Shown here one piece after another: positions 27,931-36,850 of a stretch of DNA of 64,000 nt. Positions within the stretch are counted from its first letter, which is position 1. Every line of letters begins with the position of its first letter. Source of the DNA: Asanoa ferruginea (lineage in GTDB: Bacteria; Actinomycetota; Actinomycetes; Mycobacteriales; Micromonosporaceae); the NCBI RefSeq assembly GCF_003387075.1, contig NZ_QUMQ01000001.1, positions 4,030,001 through 4,094,000 of the forward strand. The letters are read 5' to 3'. Position numbers and translations under genes: made by a program. The notes under the pieces were generated by a model. That model saw only the letters and a program-made list of their open reading frames with translations. It did not search any database and had not been told where the DNA came from.

Positions 27931-29120
27931 CGCGACGACGAACCCAGGAGGGAGGTGAGTGCTTCGGCGAACCGGTCGTACTCCTCGGCGCGGTTGTAGA
28001 CCTGGCCGCAGATCCGCAGCCAGCCACGGCCGTTCCAGGCGTTGAGACTGACCTCGGTCTTGAGCTCGTCGGAGATGCGCTCGCGCAGGGCGACCGCCTC
28101 CGGGTAGGTGGTCGCCACGCCGGCCGGCAGCGGGATCAGGCGCATGGGCACGTCGGGTCCGCCCGGGTCGGGCAGGTCGTCCGGCGCGACGCCCAGGGCG
28201 GCGCCGATCACCCGCTGGCCGTACGCCGCCAGCGCGGCGTTGTGCTCCCGCACCCGGTCGACGCCAAGGCTGCGCAGCGTGAACAGGCCGACGGGTGCGG
28301 CCAGCCACGGCGTGTAGTCGAGCGTCGCCTGGAACTCGACGTTGTCGGGGAAGCCGTTCGGCTGCTGCCACGACACGACGAGCGGCTCGATCTGGTCGAC
28401 CCAACGCTCGGCGACGGTCAGCACGGCGGTGCCGCGCGGCGCGTACGCCCATTTGTGGAAGTTGCCCACCCAGAAGTCGGCGCCGATGCGGTCGACCTCG
28501 ATCGGCAGCATGCCGGGGGCGTGGGCGCCGTCCACGAGGACGGCCACGCCCAGCCGGGCCGCGACCGTGGCGATCGTCGCCACCGGAAGCTGCCAGGCGG
28601 TCGCCGACGTGACCTGGTCGACGATCAGCAGCTTGGTCCGGCCGGGGTGCAGTGCGGCGCGGATCTGGGCGACGACCTGCGTCTCCGACGCGCGCACCGG
28701 CAGGTTGACGACACCGGCCGTGGCGCCGGTGCGGGCGCATTCGCGGGCGACGGCGAAACCGATCGACCCGTACCCGTGATTGGTGGTGAGGATCTCGTCG
28801 CCCGGGCCGAGCCGCAGTGACTGCAGCGCGATCGCGATGCCCGTGGTCGCGTTGCCGACGAGCGCGGTGCGCTCGGGGCTGGCGCCGAGGAACGTCGCCA
28901 AGTGCCGGCGGGTGTGCGCGATGCGGTCGAAGAAGCCGCGGTCGAAGAAGCGCAGCGGGTTGCTCTCGAGCTCGTCGCGCAGCCGCTGCTGTGCGCGCTG
29001 CACGTTGATCGGCACGGCGCCGAACGAGCCGTGGTTGAGATGCGCGACGGAAGGGTCGAGCGAGAACAACAACCGGGCGCCGGGGATCGGGGTGGGCGGC
29101 TCAGGCTCAGCCACGCGCAT
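27927..29120 (-). CDS. Aminotransferase class V-fold (isopenicillin N epimerase-like)
   Basis: PLP enzyme of 397 aa. The N-terminus has LNHGSFGAVP, the Asp contact is in AVLVDGAHAPGM, and the PLP lysine is in NFHKWAYAPRG. NATTGIAIALQS and TTNHGYGSIG fit the phosphate-binding region. These are the signatures of the isopenicillin N epimerase/cysteine desulfurase-like group, of which the function in non-beta-lactam producers is unknown. Its stop overlaps the end of the convergent M23 gene by 4 bp. Confidence 0.88.
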   Translation of the reverse strand: MRVAEPEPPTPIPGARLLFSLDPSVAHLNHGSFGAVPINVQRAQQRLRDELESNPLRFFDRGFFDRIAHTRRHLATFLGASPERTALVGNATTGIAIALQSLRLGPGDEILTTNHGYGSIGFAVARECARTGATAGVVNLPVRASETQVVAQIRAALHPGRTKLLIVDQVTSATAWQLPVATIATVAARLGVAVLVDGAHAPGMLPIEVDRIGADFWVGNFHKWAYAPRGTAVLTVAERWVDQIEPLVVSWQQPNGFPDNVEFQATLDYTPWLAAPVGLFTLRSLGVDRVREHNAALAAYGQRVIGAALGVAPDDLPDPGGPDVPMRLIPLPAGVATTYPEAVALRERISDELKTEVSLNAWNGRGWLRICGQVYNRAEEYDRFAEALTSLLGSSSR

Positions 29121-29199
29121 ACCTCATACCGATGATCGTACGAGCCGCGCTGGCCGCAGTGCCGCAACAACGGGACACGGTCGGCATAGGCTGCGGTTC

Positions 29200-29697
29200 A
29201 TGCCGACCCGCGACTCGCACTGCTCGTTCTGCGGCGCCGCCTTCGCACCCGACCAGACGTGGCCCCGGGTGTGCGCGGCGTGCGGCGAGACCACCTACCG
29301 CAACCCGGTCCCGGTCGCCGTCGCGGTGCTGCCGGTCGACGACGGCGTCCTGGTGATCCGGCGCGGGATCCCGCCGCGGGTGGGGCTCCGGGCGCTGCCG
29401 GGCGGCTTCGTCGACCACGGCGAGTCGTGGCAGCGGGCCGCGGTGCGGGAGCTGGTCGAGGAGACCGGGATCGTCGCCGCCGAGGCCGACGTCCGCCTGT
29501 TCGACGTGCACAGCGCGCCCGACGGGACCGTGCTCATCTTCGGCCTGCTGCCGCCGATGGCCGCCGCCGACCTGCCACTCTCGACGCCCAACGCCGAGGT
29601 CGCCGGCTGGGAGGTCGTCCGGGACACCGCCGAGATGGCGTTCGACCTGCACGCGCGGGTGCTGACCCGCTACCTGGCGGAGCGGATCGCGGCCTGA
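29200..29697 (+). CDS. NUDIX hydrolase with N-terminal zinc ribbon
   Basis: Protein of 165 aa. A zinc ribbon of the NudC type, HCSFCGAAF then VCAACGETTYRNP, precedes the Nudix box GGFVDHGESWQRAAVRELVEETGI. The arrangement resembles the C-terminal half of NADH pyrophosphatase NudC, but the SQPWPFPxS signature of NADH hydrolases is not present. The start ATG at 29200 opens directly into the ribbon. It is divergent from the aminotransferase and convergent with xerC. Confidence 0.88.
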   Translation: MPTRDSHCSFCGAAFAPDQTWPRVCAACGETTYRNPVPVAVAVLPVDDGVLVIRRGIPPRVGLRALPGGFVDHGESWQRAAVRELVEETGIVAAEADVRLFDVHSAPDGTVLIFGLLPPMAAADLPLSTPNAEVAGWEVVRDTAEMAFDLHARVLTRYLAERIAA

Positions 29698-29703
29698 GCG
29701 GGG

Positions 29704-30639
29704 TCAGGCGCGCGGGTGGGCCTGCCGATAGGCGGCCCGCAACCGCTCCATGGAGACGTGCGTGTAGATCTGCGTCGTCGCGAGCGACGCGTGACCGAGG
29801 AGCTCCTGCACCGCCCGCAGGTCGGCGCCGCCGTCGAGCAGGTGGGTCGCGGCCGAGTGGCGCAGCCCGTGCGGCGTGGTGTGGGGGAGGCCGGCGGCCC
29901 GGGCATAGCCGCTGACCAAGCGCCGGACCACGGTCGGCTGCAACCGCCCGCCGCGCGCCCCGAGGAACAGGGCGTCACCGCTGGCGGCGACGGCGAGCGA
30001 CGAGCGGCCCAGCCGCAACCAGTCGTCGAGCGCCTCCTGCGCCGGCTGTCCATAGGGGACCGAGCGCTCCTTGTCGCCCTTGCCGATGACCCGGACCACC
30101 CGCCGGCCGCCGTCGACATCGGCGCGGTCCAGGCCGCACAGTTCGCTGACCCGGATGCCGGTCGCGTAGAGCATTTCGAGGACGGCGCGGTCGCGCAGCA
30201 GGGTCGGTGCCGCCTCTTCGCCCGGTGCCAGCACCAACTCGGTCGCCTGGTCGGCGCGGAGCACCGTGGGCAGGTCGCGGTTGGCCTTGGGAGTGGCGAG
30301 TTGCGCGCCGATGTCGGTGGTGAGCAGGCCGCCGCGGTGGGCCCACGCGCTGAACGTGCGGGCCGCGGCCGCTCGGCGGGCCAAGGACGAGCGGGCGCCG
30401 CCGAGGGTACGCAGCCGCGCCAGCCAGCTTCGCAACACGGAGATGTCGAGTTCACCAGGGGCCGCGCAGCCCATCCGGACGGCGTGGTCGAGCAACGAGA
30501 CCACATCACCGACGTACGCGCGTACGGTGTGTGTCGATCGGTTCTCGACGTGTGACAGGTGGCGGGCGAACTCGTCCACCGCCTCGCGCATCGGGTGCGG
30601 GAGCGTTTCATGCAGGGCCTGCGTCGACCGTCCCATCAC
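29704..30639 (-). CDS. xerC: Tyrosine recombinase XerC
   Basis: Site-specific recombinase of 311 aa acting with XerD at dif to resolve chromosome dimers. The N-terminal SAM-like domain contains FARHLSHVENRSTHTVRAYVGDV. The catalytic residues appear in order: ATGIRVSELCGL (Arg), GKGDKERSVP (Lys), HGLRHSAATHLL (HxxR), GHASLATTQIY (His, Tyr). The position between DUF2469 and rpsB is conserved for xerC in actinobacteria, so it is the chromosomal enzyme and not the element's integrase. Confidence 0.93.
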   Translation of the reverse strand: MMGRSTQALHETLPHPMREAVDEFARHLSHVENRSTHTVRAYVGDVVSLLDHAVRMGCAAPGELDISVLRSWLARLRTLGGARSSLARRAAAARTFSAWAHRGGLLTTDIGAQLATPKANRDLPTVLRADQATELVLAPGEEAAPTLLRDRAVLEMLYATGIRVSELCGLDRADVDGGRRVVRVIGKGDKERSVPYGQPAQEALDDWLRLGRSSLAVAASGDALFLGARGGRLQPTVVRRLVSGYARAAGLPHTTPHGLRHSAATHLLDGGADLRAVQELLGHASLATTQIYTHVSMERLRAAYRQAHPRA

Positions 30640-30686
30640 CCGCGACGGTCACCGCCACACCGGTGCGCCGTCAAGCCGCCGCGCCG

Positions 30687-31538
30687 TCAGGCGGCGGCCA
30701 GGCCCGCGGCGATGATCAGGCCGAGGCCGACGACCAGGTAGACCGCGGGCGGACGCAGCCAACCGCCGGGGCCCTCGACCCGGGCGCCGCCGGTCGTCGC
30801 GCCATACATCCCGACGGCGAGCATCGGCAGGCCGGCGATCAGGAGCATGCCCGCGACGATGCCGGAGATGACCAGGTCGCCGGTGAACATCGAGTCGAAG
30901 AAGATCCGCAGTGCACCGATCTCGAAGATGACCGTGAGCACGCCGTAGACCAGCGCCAACGCCGGGCGGCGGGTGCGGTAGACGCCGTCGCTGGCCGGTG
31001 CGGCCGGCGCCGCCGGCGTGCCGAAGAGCGCGGTGCGGTCGGCCGGCGCGCCGGGGAAGCGCGGTGCGTCGTCGCGCGGTGTTATGGGCGGCATCACGCC
31101 GGTGGGTGCGTTGAGGCCGGCGGGCGCCTCGACCGGATCGGGCAGCGGCAGCGGCGCGGGCACCGGCTCGCCGATCGGGAAGCGGGTCTCCATCGAGATC
31201 GAGCGGGCGAGCTCGCCGGTCGCCGGTCCGGCCGCTTCCGGTGCGTACCCCCGCTGGGGTGGCTCGTCTAGCTGACGCCGCACGCTGTCGGCCGGCAACG
31301 GCCGGGCGGAGGTGTTCCACGACGGCTGTTCCGGCTGGCTGTCGGGCCAGCGGTCGTCTTCGCCGAAACCGGCCGCGAACCCGTTGAACGACGGCTCGGC
31401 GCCGCGGTCGGCCGTGTCGTTGCGGGGTTCCGGAACCCGGTAGGCACCGTCGCGCCACCCTGGGCCGCGATCGTCGTCGTTCCAGCGGGGTTGCTGGTCG
31501 TCGTCGGGGTAACCACGTCGTCCGTCCACGTGCCGCAC
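30687..31538 (-). CDS. Membrane protein with long disordered N-terminus
   Basis: Protein of 283 aa. The first 170 residues are hydrophilic and rich in Pro, Arg, Asp and Ala. Then come three hydrophobic segments: RRPALALVYGVLTVIFEIGAL, LVISGIVAGMLLIAGLPMLAVG, and AVYLVVGLGLIIAAGLAAA. I do not recognise a named family; similar proteins sit beside xerC and yraN in related genomes as far as I recall. Start ATG at 31538 gives MRHVDGRRGYPDDD. No enzymatic motif is seen. Confidence 0.7.
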   Translation of the reverse strand: MRHVDGRRGYPDDDQQPRWNDDDRGPGWRDGAYRVPEPRNDTADRGAEPSFNGFAAGFGEDDRWPDSQPEQPSWNTSARPLPADSVRRQLDEPPQRGYAPEAAGPATGELARSISMETRFPIGEPVPAPLPLPDPVEAPAGLNAPTGVMPPITPRDDAPRFPGAPADRTALFGTPAAPAAPASDGVYRTRRPALALVYGVLTVIFEIGALRIFFDSMFTGDLVISGIVAGMLLIAGLPMLAVGMYGATTGGARVEGPGGWLRPPAVYLVVGLGLIIAAGLAAA

Positions 31539-31732
31539 GCTATTCGAGGTGCCTGCGGCCCTGCCAGCCGGGTTTCCGAATTGCGGGCTTTAGGCGCCGT
31601 GATTCCTGATCACGATCAAGAGAACTAGCACGTCGTACGCCCTGCGACGGCGATTTCCACACGTGGCGTTGTCCACAGGAGAGAAACGTATCGCTGTCCC
31701 GTCCGGCCGCGGCGGAGGTCATCGTCGGCCGC

Positions 31733-32092
31733 ATGACGGTGGCACGACAGACAGTGGGCGCCTGGGGCGAACGGCGCGCGGCGCAGCATCTCACCGACGA
31801 CAACTTCCGGGTGGTCGCGCGCAACTGGCGATGCCCGATCGGTGAGATCGACATCATCGCCTGGGATGGCGACACGCTGGTCTTCTGCGAGGTCAAGACG
31901 CGTCGCGGGCTCGGCTTCGGGCTGCCGGCCGAGGCGGTGGTGGCCGCGAAGGCCCGGCGATTACGCCGGCTCGGCGCGCGCTGGCTCGCGGCCAACAGCG
32001 TGCACCCGAGGGAGATCCGGTTCGACGTGATCGCCGTGCTGATCCGGCGTCCTGAGTCCGTCGAGATCGATCACATCCGAGGCGCCTTCTGA
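31733..32092 (+). CDS. yraN: YraN family (UPF0102) nuclease-like protein
   Basis: Protein of 119 aa with the Holliday-junction-resolvase-like fold: TVGAWGERRAAQHL, then VARNWRCPIGEIDIIAWDG and VFCEVKTRR, which carries the PD-(D/E)xK-type acidic residues and lysine. It is typically co-located with comM and dprA, as here (77 bp before comM). A role in DNA processing is inferred from that context. Confidence 0.92.
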   Translation: MTVARQTVGAWGERRAAQHLTDDNFRVVARNWRCPIGEIDIIAWDGDTLVFCEVKTRRGLGFGLPAEAVVAAKARRLRRLGARWLAANSVHPREIRFDVIAVLIRRPESVEIDHIRGAF

Positions 32093-32168
32093 CTCGCGTT
32101 ATCCACAGCCGCGCAGTTATCCACAGGCCTCGGCGGCACCCGCCGCCGATCCGCCACTGTCTTCCCTC

Positions 32169-32837
32169 GTGAGCTACGCGAAGGTGCTGTCCGTCGGACT
32201 GGTGGGAGTCATGGGACACCTCGTCGAGGTCGAAGCCGATCTCTCCGCCGGGCTGCCCGCCGTCGTGATGTCCGGCCTGCCGGACACGGCTCTCAACGAG
32301 GCCCGCGATCGGGTGCGGGCAGCGGTCGTCAACTCCGGTGAGCGCTGGCCAAACCGGCGCATCACCGTCAACCTGCTGCCCGCCACCCTGCCCAAACACG
32401 GTTCTGCCTTCGACATGGGGATCGCGGCCGCGCTGTTGGGGGCGGCCGGCGAGCTACCGCTGGCCGCCCTCGACGGTGTCGTGATTCTCGGCGAGCTCGG
32501 GCTCGACGGGAGCGTCCGCCCGATCCGGGGCGTGCTGCCGATGGTGGTCGCGGCCCTGCGCGCCGGCGTGCACCACGCGGTGGTCCCGCTGGCCAACGCC
32601 GCCGAGGCCGCCGTGGTTCCGGGCATCACGGTCAAGGCCGTCGAGACCCTGCACCGGCTGGTGGCGTTCGTCCGGTCCGGCGCCGCGCTGCTCGATCCGC
32701 CCGCCGACCGGCCACCGCCCGAGTCGCCGATGCCCGACCTGGCCGACGTGGCCGGCCAGGCGCTGGGCCGGCGCGCGATCGAGGTGGCCGCCGCGGGCGG
32801 GCACCACGTGGCGATGTTCGGGCCGCCCGGGGCCGGC
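32169..32837 (+). pseudogene. comM: comM (YifB, Mg-chelatase-like ATPase), 5' part split by the element
   Basis: The first 223 codons of a ComM/YifB AAA+ protein: SYAKVLSVGLVGVMGHLVEVEADL, VVMSGLPDTALNEARDRVR, and the N-lobe of the ChlI-like domain. The sequence ends in AMFGPPGAG, the start of Walker A, and there the mobile element begins. The frame continues without a stop into the integrase, so the translated product here is a 752-aa fusion. Joining to the 3' part at 42728 restores GPPGAGKTMLAERLP and a 509-residue protein, the normal length. ComM is a helicase for branch migration in natural transformation. Confidence 0.93.
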
Positions 32838-32840
32838 ATG
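32823..32840 (+). other. Left attachment junction (attL) in comM
   Basis: Host sequence ccgcccggggccggc (P-P-G-A-G) is followed at once by element sequence atgccgtcagatac. The right junction shows ccacctggagcggga then aag. The two differ at most third codon positions, so the identical core is only 2 bp, which is usual for serine integrases. The exact crossover dinucleotide cannot be fixed by eye. Confidence 0.75.
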
Positions 32841-34427
32841 CCGTCAGATACAGTCCTGCTCATGATCACCGAGTACCTGAGCGGCTACGTCCGCTTGAGC
32901 AAGGAGCACGGCGACACCAACGTCAGCCTTGCGGGCATGGTTGCCGACGTGGTCGCCATGGCAGAGCGCTACGGCTATGCCCTCGCTCCGCATCCTGGCC
33001 CCGACTGCCCGGAATCGTGCCAGGGGCAGCCTGTACACGTTGACGACGGCATCAGCGGTGCCGTCCGCAACCGGCCGGCATTCCTAGCGTGGCTCGCCGA
33101 CGGGCGCTCAGGTGCCGCTTCCGCCCTAGGCACCTGGCACACCGACCGCCTGACGCGTGAGGGCGTCAACGCTGGCGCGCTGGTCCTCGACGTTGTGGAA
33201 GGCAAGGACCCGCTAACGGGGCGCGTCGTCTTCCCGCCCGTTCGGTTCCTGGGGAGCGACGGCACCGACTCCCGCGACGAGTCGGCGTTCCGGTTCCGGT
33301 TCGTGATCGATGCCGAGGTGGGCAGGGCCGAGCGCGCTCGAATCTCCGCACGGAACCGCGCGAAGGATGCCCGGCTGCGCGCTGCCGGCCGGTTCGCAGG
33401 TGGAGGCGCGCCCTACGGGTACCGCGTGGTCCCAGCGCCGGACGGCAAGGGCAAGGCATTGGACATTGAGCCCGTAGAGGCCGCCGCAATCCAGCAAGCG
33501 GCATCCATGATCCTCGCCGAGGATGGCACCACCCTTGGGGATGTCACCCGATGGATGACCGCCAATGCGCCAGCCCGCCGCACGTCCGGCTGGTCCCGCT
33601 CGACGCTCAAGCATTGTTTGACCAACTACGCCCTTACCGGTGCCGTCATGGTCCGACCCCGCGACGCGGCCGGCAACCGGGCGACCAACAACCGCGAGAC
33701 GCAACCACTGCTCGACGACGCCGGCAACGTCGTTCGCCCCTGGCCCCAGATCCTCTCGCCCGCGACCGTGGAGGCCGTACGGACAGCCCTGTCCGGCCGT
33801 CGCGGTGGCGCCCGACGCGGCGCCGGCCGAGCCCCCGCCCACCTGCTGACCAACCTCATGAGCTGTTCGGGCTGCGGTCGCCCAATGAACATCTGGTACG
33901 CCCGGAAACGGCAGTACTTTTGCCCGTCGGACCGCCTCAGCCTGTTCTGCCCGCGCCGCGTGAGCATCCAGGCCGACATTGCCGAGGCGTACCTAGTTGG
34001 CCTCTACCTCGGCGCGGTGGGTGACAACGAGATGCAAGCCCCGGTGGTCACCGTGGCCGGTGGAGGCGAGCGCGAACGCGTCGAGTCGGAGCTAGCCGAC
34101 GTCATGCGCGCACTGTCCCGTCAGATCACGCCCGAGCTGGTCGCCCGGATCACCGATCTTCAAACCGAGCGTGACGCCCTGGCCGCCATGCCGGTGCAGC
34201 GGCACACCGAGTGGCGCCCAACCGGCCGCACGTTTCGTGAGGAGTGGGAGCGGCGCGCCGACGACGTACTGTGGCGCCGATCGCTGCTGGCCGAGGCATT
34301 CGCCGAGCTGACCGTGTTGCCCGGCCGCATGCCGGTCGCCCAGCGCATCCGCTATCGCTGGTCGGACATCGAACCATTCGCCACGCTCGCCGAACTCAAA
34401 CGCGATCTGGAGTGGTACGGCGGCTGA
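32838..34427 (+). CDS. Large serine integrase of the element
   Basis: Recombinase of 529 aa. The resolvase domain has the catalytic serine in GYVRLSKEH (Ser21), then VHVDDGISGAVRNRPAFLAWL and WHTDRLTREG. The recombinase domain follows (GGAPYGYRVVP), then a zinc ribbon CSGCGRP...FC...FC (from Cys343) and a coiled-coil-like region. The ATG at 32838 is exactly at the junction. In the excised circle the element's right end would place ggagcgggc before it, a good ribosome binding site; in the integrated state this is lost and the gene is fused in frame to comM. An internal ATG at 32862 is an alternative start. Confidence 0.92.
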   Translation: MPSDTVLLMITEYLSGYVRLSKEHGDTNVSLAGMVADVVAMAERYGYALAPHPGPDCPESCQGQPVHVDDGISGAVRNRPAFLAWLADGRSGAASALGTWHTDRLTREGVNAGALVLDVVEGKDPLTGRVVFPPVRFLGSDGTDSRDESAFRFRFVIDAEVGRAERARISARNRAKDARLRAAGRFAGGGAPYGYRVVPAPDGKGKALDIEPVEAAAIQQAASMILAEDGTTLGDVTRWMTANAPARRTSGWSRSTLKHCLTNYALTGAVMVRPRDAAGNRATNNRETQPLLDDAGNVVRPWPQILSPATVEAVRTALSGRRGGARRGAGRAPAHLLTNLMSCSGCGRPMNIWYARKRQYFCPSDRLSLFCPRRVSIQADIAEAYLVGLYLGAVGDNEMQAPVVTVAGGGERERVESELADVMRALSRQITPELVARITDLQTERDALAAMPVQRHTEWRPTGRTFREEWERRADDVLWRRSLLAEAFAELTVLPGRMPVAQRIRYRWSDIEPFATLAELKRDLEWYGG

Positions 34428-34519
34428 CCGCCGGCCCCCAAATAAGCGCCCGAGCGCCAGGGTTCCCGCCCCGACGCCCGGACTAGATCACCCACCAGAC
34501 TCAACCTGGAGGCAACCCA

Positions 34520-34846
34520 ATGAACGACGCTACCGGTTCAACCCCGATGCACCCTGACCAGCACGTTCCCCCGACTGCGCCGGCTGACGAACTGGCCGCG
34601 ACCGCCGTCGAGATCCTGGCCGAGTGGAACGCGGAAGGCCTGCGGCCCGCCGAGCGCCGAGCCGTGAACGCCATCCGCGTCCGCGTTGTGAGCGCGACCG
34701 TCGTCGAAGCAAGCGGCGAAGACGACTTCTGGCCGAGCGAGTTACTGACTACCGCCGCCGAGCAGCACGACCTGCCCGGCGCGCCGTGGCGCGTCTCGAA
34801 GACGCCGACGGTCTACCGCTTCGACGCATGGCCGGTCGCGCTGTGA
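34520..34846 (+). CDS. Hypothetical element protein, 108 aa
   Basis: Unrecognised acidic protein starting MNDATGSTPMHPDQHVPP behind a good GGAGG (gaggcaaccca). The middle contains LAATAVEILAEWNAEGLRPAERRAVNAIRVR, probably helical. The end, LPGAPWRVSKTPTVYRFDAWPVAL, is beta-like. No cysteines, membrane helix or HTH is evident. Directly downstream of the integrase it could be a recombination directionality factor, but nothing in the sequence proves this. Confidence 0.65.
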   Translation: MNDATGSTPMHPDQHVPPTAPADELAATAVEILAEWNAEGLRPAERRAVNAIRVRVVSATVVEASGEDDFWPSELLTTAAEQHDLPGAPWRVSKTPTVYRFDAWPVAL

Positions 34847-34888
34847 ATGACCGCGTGACCGCCTGAGCGCGCCGCAGGCGCCCCCGAA

Positions 34889-34924
34889 CGCCCGGCCCCT
34901 ACACACCCCGTAGGCCGCCGGGCG
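34889..34924 (+). terminator. Hairpin after the 108-aa gene
   Basis: cgcccggc..cctac pairs with gtagg..gccgggcg with a two-base mismatch in the stem and a loop of about 8 nt. No long T-run follows, so it is only a candidate terminator. Confidence 0.4.
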
Positions 34925-35087
34925 TCTTGGCGTCTCTGGGCTTCTGGACGCCGGCCGCACACCTCGCCGCGCCGAGGCCCCCTAACTGGGTGAGACATAC
35001 CGGCCAGAAGCCGCACACATGGCAGGGCTGAGGCGCAGTAACTCTATGTGCGACACAGAGTTTCTCCACCGGAGAGGGAGGCCCGAA

Positions 35088-35243
35088 ATGCACTGTTCCG
35101 AGTGCTCGCACCCTCTTCCGCATAGGAGTGCCAGTTACCACCGCCGGACGTGCTCCGCGCGCTGCCGCTCCCGCCGCAGCCGCCGGCTGCGCGCCGTCGA
35201 GTTGACCGAGCTGCGCGCCTGGCGCGCTGAGCTGGCCGCGTAA
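35088..35243 (+). CDS. Small zinc-ribbon protein, 51 aa
   Basis: Short basic protein: MHCSECSHPLPHRS then RRTCSARCRSRRSRRLR. Two Cys pairs (CxxC and CxxxC) separated by about 16 residues suggest a zinc ribbon, followed by an Arg-rich helix that could bind nucleic acid. The ATG at 35088 follows gagggaggcccgaa; the frame is open upstream to 35019. Proteins of this type recur in actinobacterial mobile elements. Role unknown. Confidence 0.6.
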   Translation: MHCSECSHPLPHRSASYHRRTCSARCRSRRSRRLRAVELTELRAWRAELAA

Positions 35244-35439
35244 ACCACTGACTTCCCCGCCATCGTCGGACGCGACGACGGCGAAGGAACACCCACCACC
35301 GCGCCACCGTATCGCCGGCAGGTTCCGGCACCGCGACCCGGCGCAACCCCGCCACCCGCACGCAGGCGTGCGTACCGGCAAACCAGCAGGTCTGGGCAGA
35401 TCGATCAGCCTCACTCTGTCTAGATTGGACAACACTCTC

Positions 35440-36342
35440 ATGGCGAACACCCTCGTCAACTACAGCAACAACCTCGCTCAGGTCGTCTCGGCTCTGGTCA
35501 CCAGGGATCTCCGCGTGGCCTCACTGGTCAACCGCGAGTTCTCCACGGAGTTCGAAGGCACGCGCGGCGGGTCGGTTAACGTCCGCATCCCGGCGAGCCT
35601 CACGGCGCAGTCCCGGAACCTGGGCGTGCTGACGGCGTACCAGACTTCGGACCTGGTCCAGGCGACGCAGCCTGTCGTGCTCACGAACGACTTCTACAGC
35701 CGCGTCGCGCTCGCCGACTCGGACCTGACGCTGAGCGTCACGAGCTACGCCCGCGACGTGCTGCTTCCGCAGAGCCTCTCGATCGCTGCTGGCGTAGAGA
35801 ACATGGTCGTCTCGAAGCTCCAGACGGTCGCCGCCGACACCACCCTCGGCAGTGCCTACGACCCCACCGACAAGGCCCAGGTGCTCGACTTCCTGGTCGA
35901 CGTGCGGGCGGCGCTGCGCGCGCTCAGCGCTCCTGAAACCGGCCTCAACGTCGTTCTGAGCGTCCCGGCCTACGCCGCGATGCTCAAGGCGATCGGCGGT
36001 GCCTCTTACGACCAGGGCGTTGGCGACCTCGCTAGCGGCAAGGTCGTGCGGGTGGCTGGCCTCAACGTGGCCGAGTCGAACCGACTCGACACGGGCGAGG
36101 CCATCGCGTTCCACCGCGACGCGATCACCCTCGCGATGCAGGCCCCGGCCGCCGCGCGCGGCGCCGACTCCGCCAACGGGCAGGCCGACCAGTCAGTCCC
36201 GATCCGCATCGTGCGGGCGTTCGACAACGCGACCGGCGCGCACGTCTCCCTCGTGAACGTGTTCGCGGGTACCGCGCTGATGACCGCCAACGTCGAAGGC
36301 ACCAGCAAGAACTGGACGATTCGGGTTGAGGCTGCGGGCTGA
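35440..36342 (+). CDS. P22-coat-like major capsid protein
   Basis: Protein of 300 aa starting MANTLVNYSNNLAQVVSALV. Its layout (N-terminal helix, VNREFSTEFEGTRGGSVNVRIPASL, then VLTNDFYSRVALADSDLTLS, and a central insertion-like region) matches my recollection of the P22 gp5-type coat family with the HK97 fold. The Ala/Thr/Val-rich, cysteine-free composition fits a capsid. The ATG at 35440 lies 196 bp after the previous gene without a strong SD. A strong terminator follows. No scaffold, portal or terminase is adjacent, which is odd for a capsid gene. Confidence 0.65.
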   Translation: MANTLVNYSNNLAQVVSALVTRDLRVASLVNREFSTEFEGTRGGSVNVRIPASLTAQSRNLGVLTAYQTSDLVQATQPVVLTNDFYSRVALADSDLTLSVTSYARDVLLPQSLSIAAGVENMVVSKLQTVAADTTLGSAYDPTDKAQVLDFLVDVRAALRALSAPETGLNVVLSVPAYAAMLKAIGGASYDQGVGDLASGKVVRVAGLNVAESNRLDTGEAIAFHRDAITLAMQAPAAARGADSANGQADQSVPIRIVRAFDNATGAHVSLVNVFAGTALMTANVEGTSKNWTIRVEAAG

Positions 36343-36413
36343 CCGCCGCCCCTAGTGGACATCCGCAAGTTCTGACGGCTGGCACCGTCCGAGCACGCAT
36401 ACGCAAGAGCTTG

Positions 36414-36461
36414 AGCCCCTCGGGCAGGTTGTGCCAGCAACCCGCCCGGGGGGCTCTTTTC
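36414..36461 (+). terminator. Strong rho-independent terminator after the capsid gene
   Basis: gagcccctcgggcaggttg and caacccgcccggggggctc form a stem of about 18 bp with a short loop (tgccag), directly followed by tttt. It starts 72 bp after the capsid stop. Confidence 0.92.
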
Positions 36462-36484
36462 GTTACCACACAAGGAGATCCGAC

Positions 36485-36850
36485 ATGGCCACGCACATCA
36501 GCGCACCGACCGGAAGGAAGTTCCCTCCGATCGTCATCACGCGCATCATCATCTTCCCCGCCGCCGAGGACCGGCCCGCCATCCGCATGGGCTACGGCTA
36601 CGGCACGAACGGCCGGACCGGCCCCGACGGTCAGCGCCGCGACCCGTTCCGTTTCGGACTGGGCGAGGTCGGTACGCCGATCGGCCCCTATCTGGGCCTG
36701 CACGGGCGTTCGATCGTCAAGCTGCCGGACAGTGCTGACGACCTGTCCATTTTGCTCGCGCGCCACAGCCCCACCGGAGAGCGCCTTCCGATGGGGCGCG
36801 GCAACCTGGCCGACCTGGAGGCGCCCGACCTGATTGTGGAGCCCGCATGA
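36485..36850 (+). CDS. Hypothetical element protein, 121 aa
   Basis: Unrecognised protein starting MATHISAPTGRKFPPIVITR with a good SD (aaggagatccgac). It is rich in Gly/Arg/Pro, with RMGYGYGTNGRTGPDG and GTPIGPYLGLHGRSIVKLP. No membrane helix and no Cys. It directly follows the capsid terminator, and its stop overlaps the next ATG (ATGA), so it starts a new transcription unit with the two small genes after it. A structural or head-decorating role is possible but unsupported. Confidence 0.6.
   Translation: MATHISAPTGRKFPPIVITRIIIFPAAEDRPAIRMGYGYGTNGRTGPDGQRRDPFRFGLGEVGTPIGPYLGLHGRSIVKLPDSADDLSILLARHSPTGERLPMGRGNLADLEAPDLIVEPA

Noticed and set aside
29704-30639. Tyrosine recombinase as integrase of the element
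   Set aside because: It lies outside the element, in the conserved xerC position, and the element edge is next to a serine integrase.
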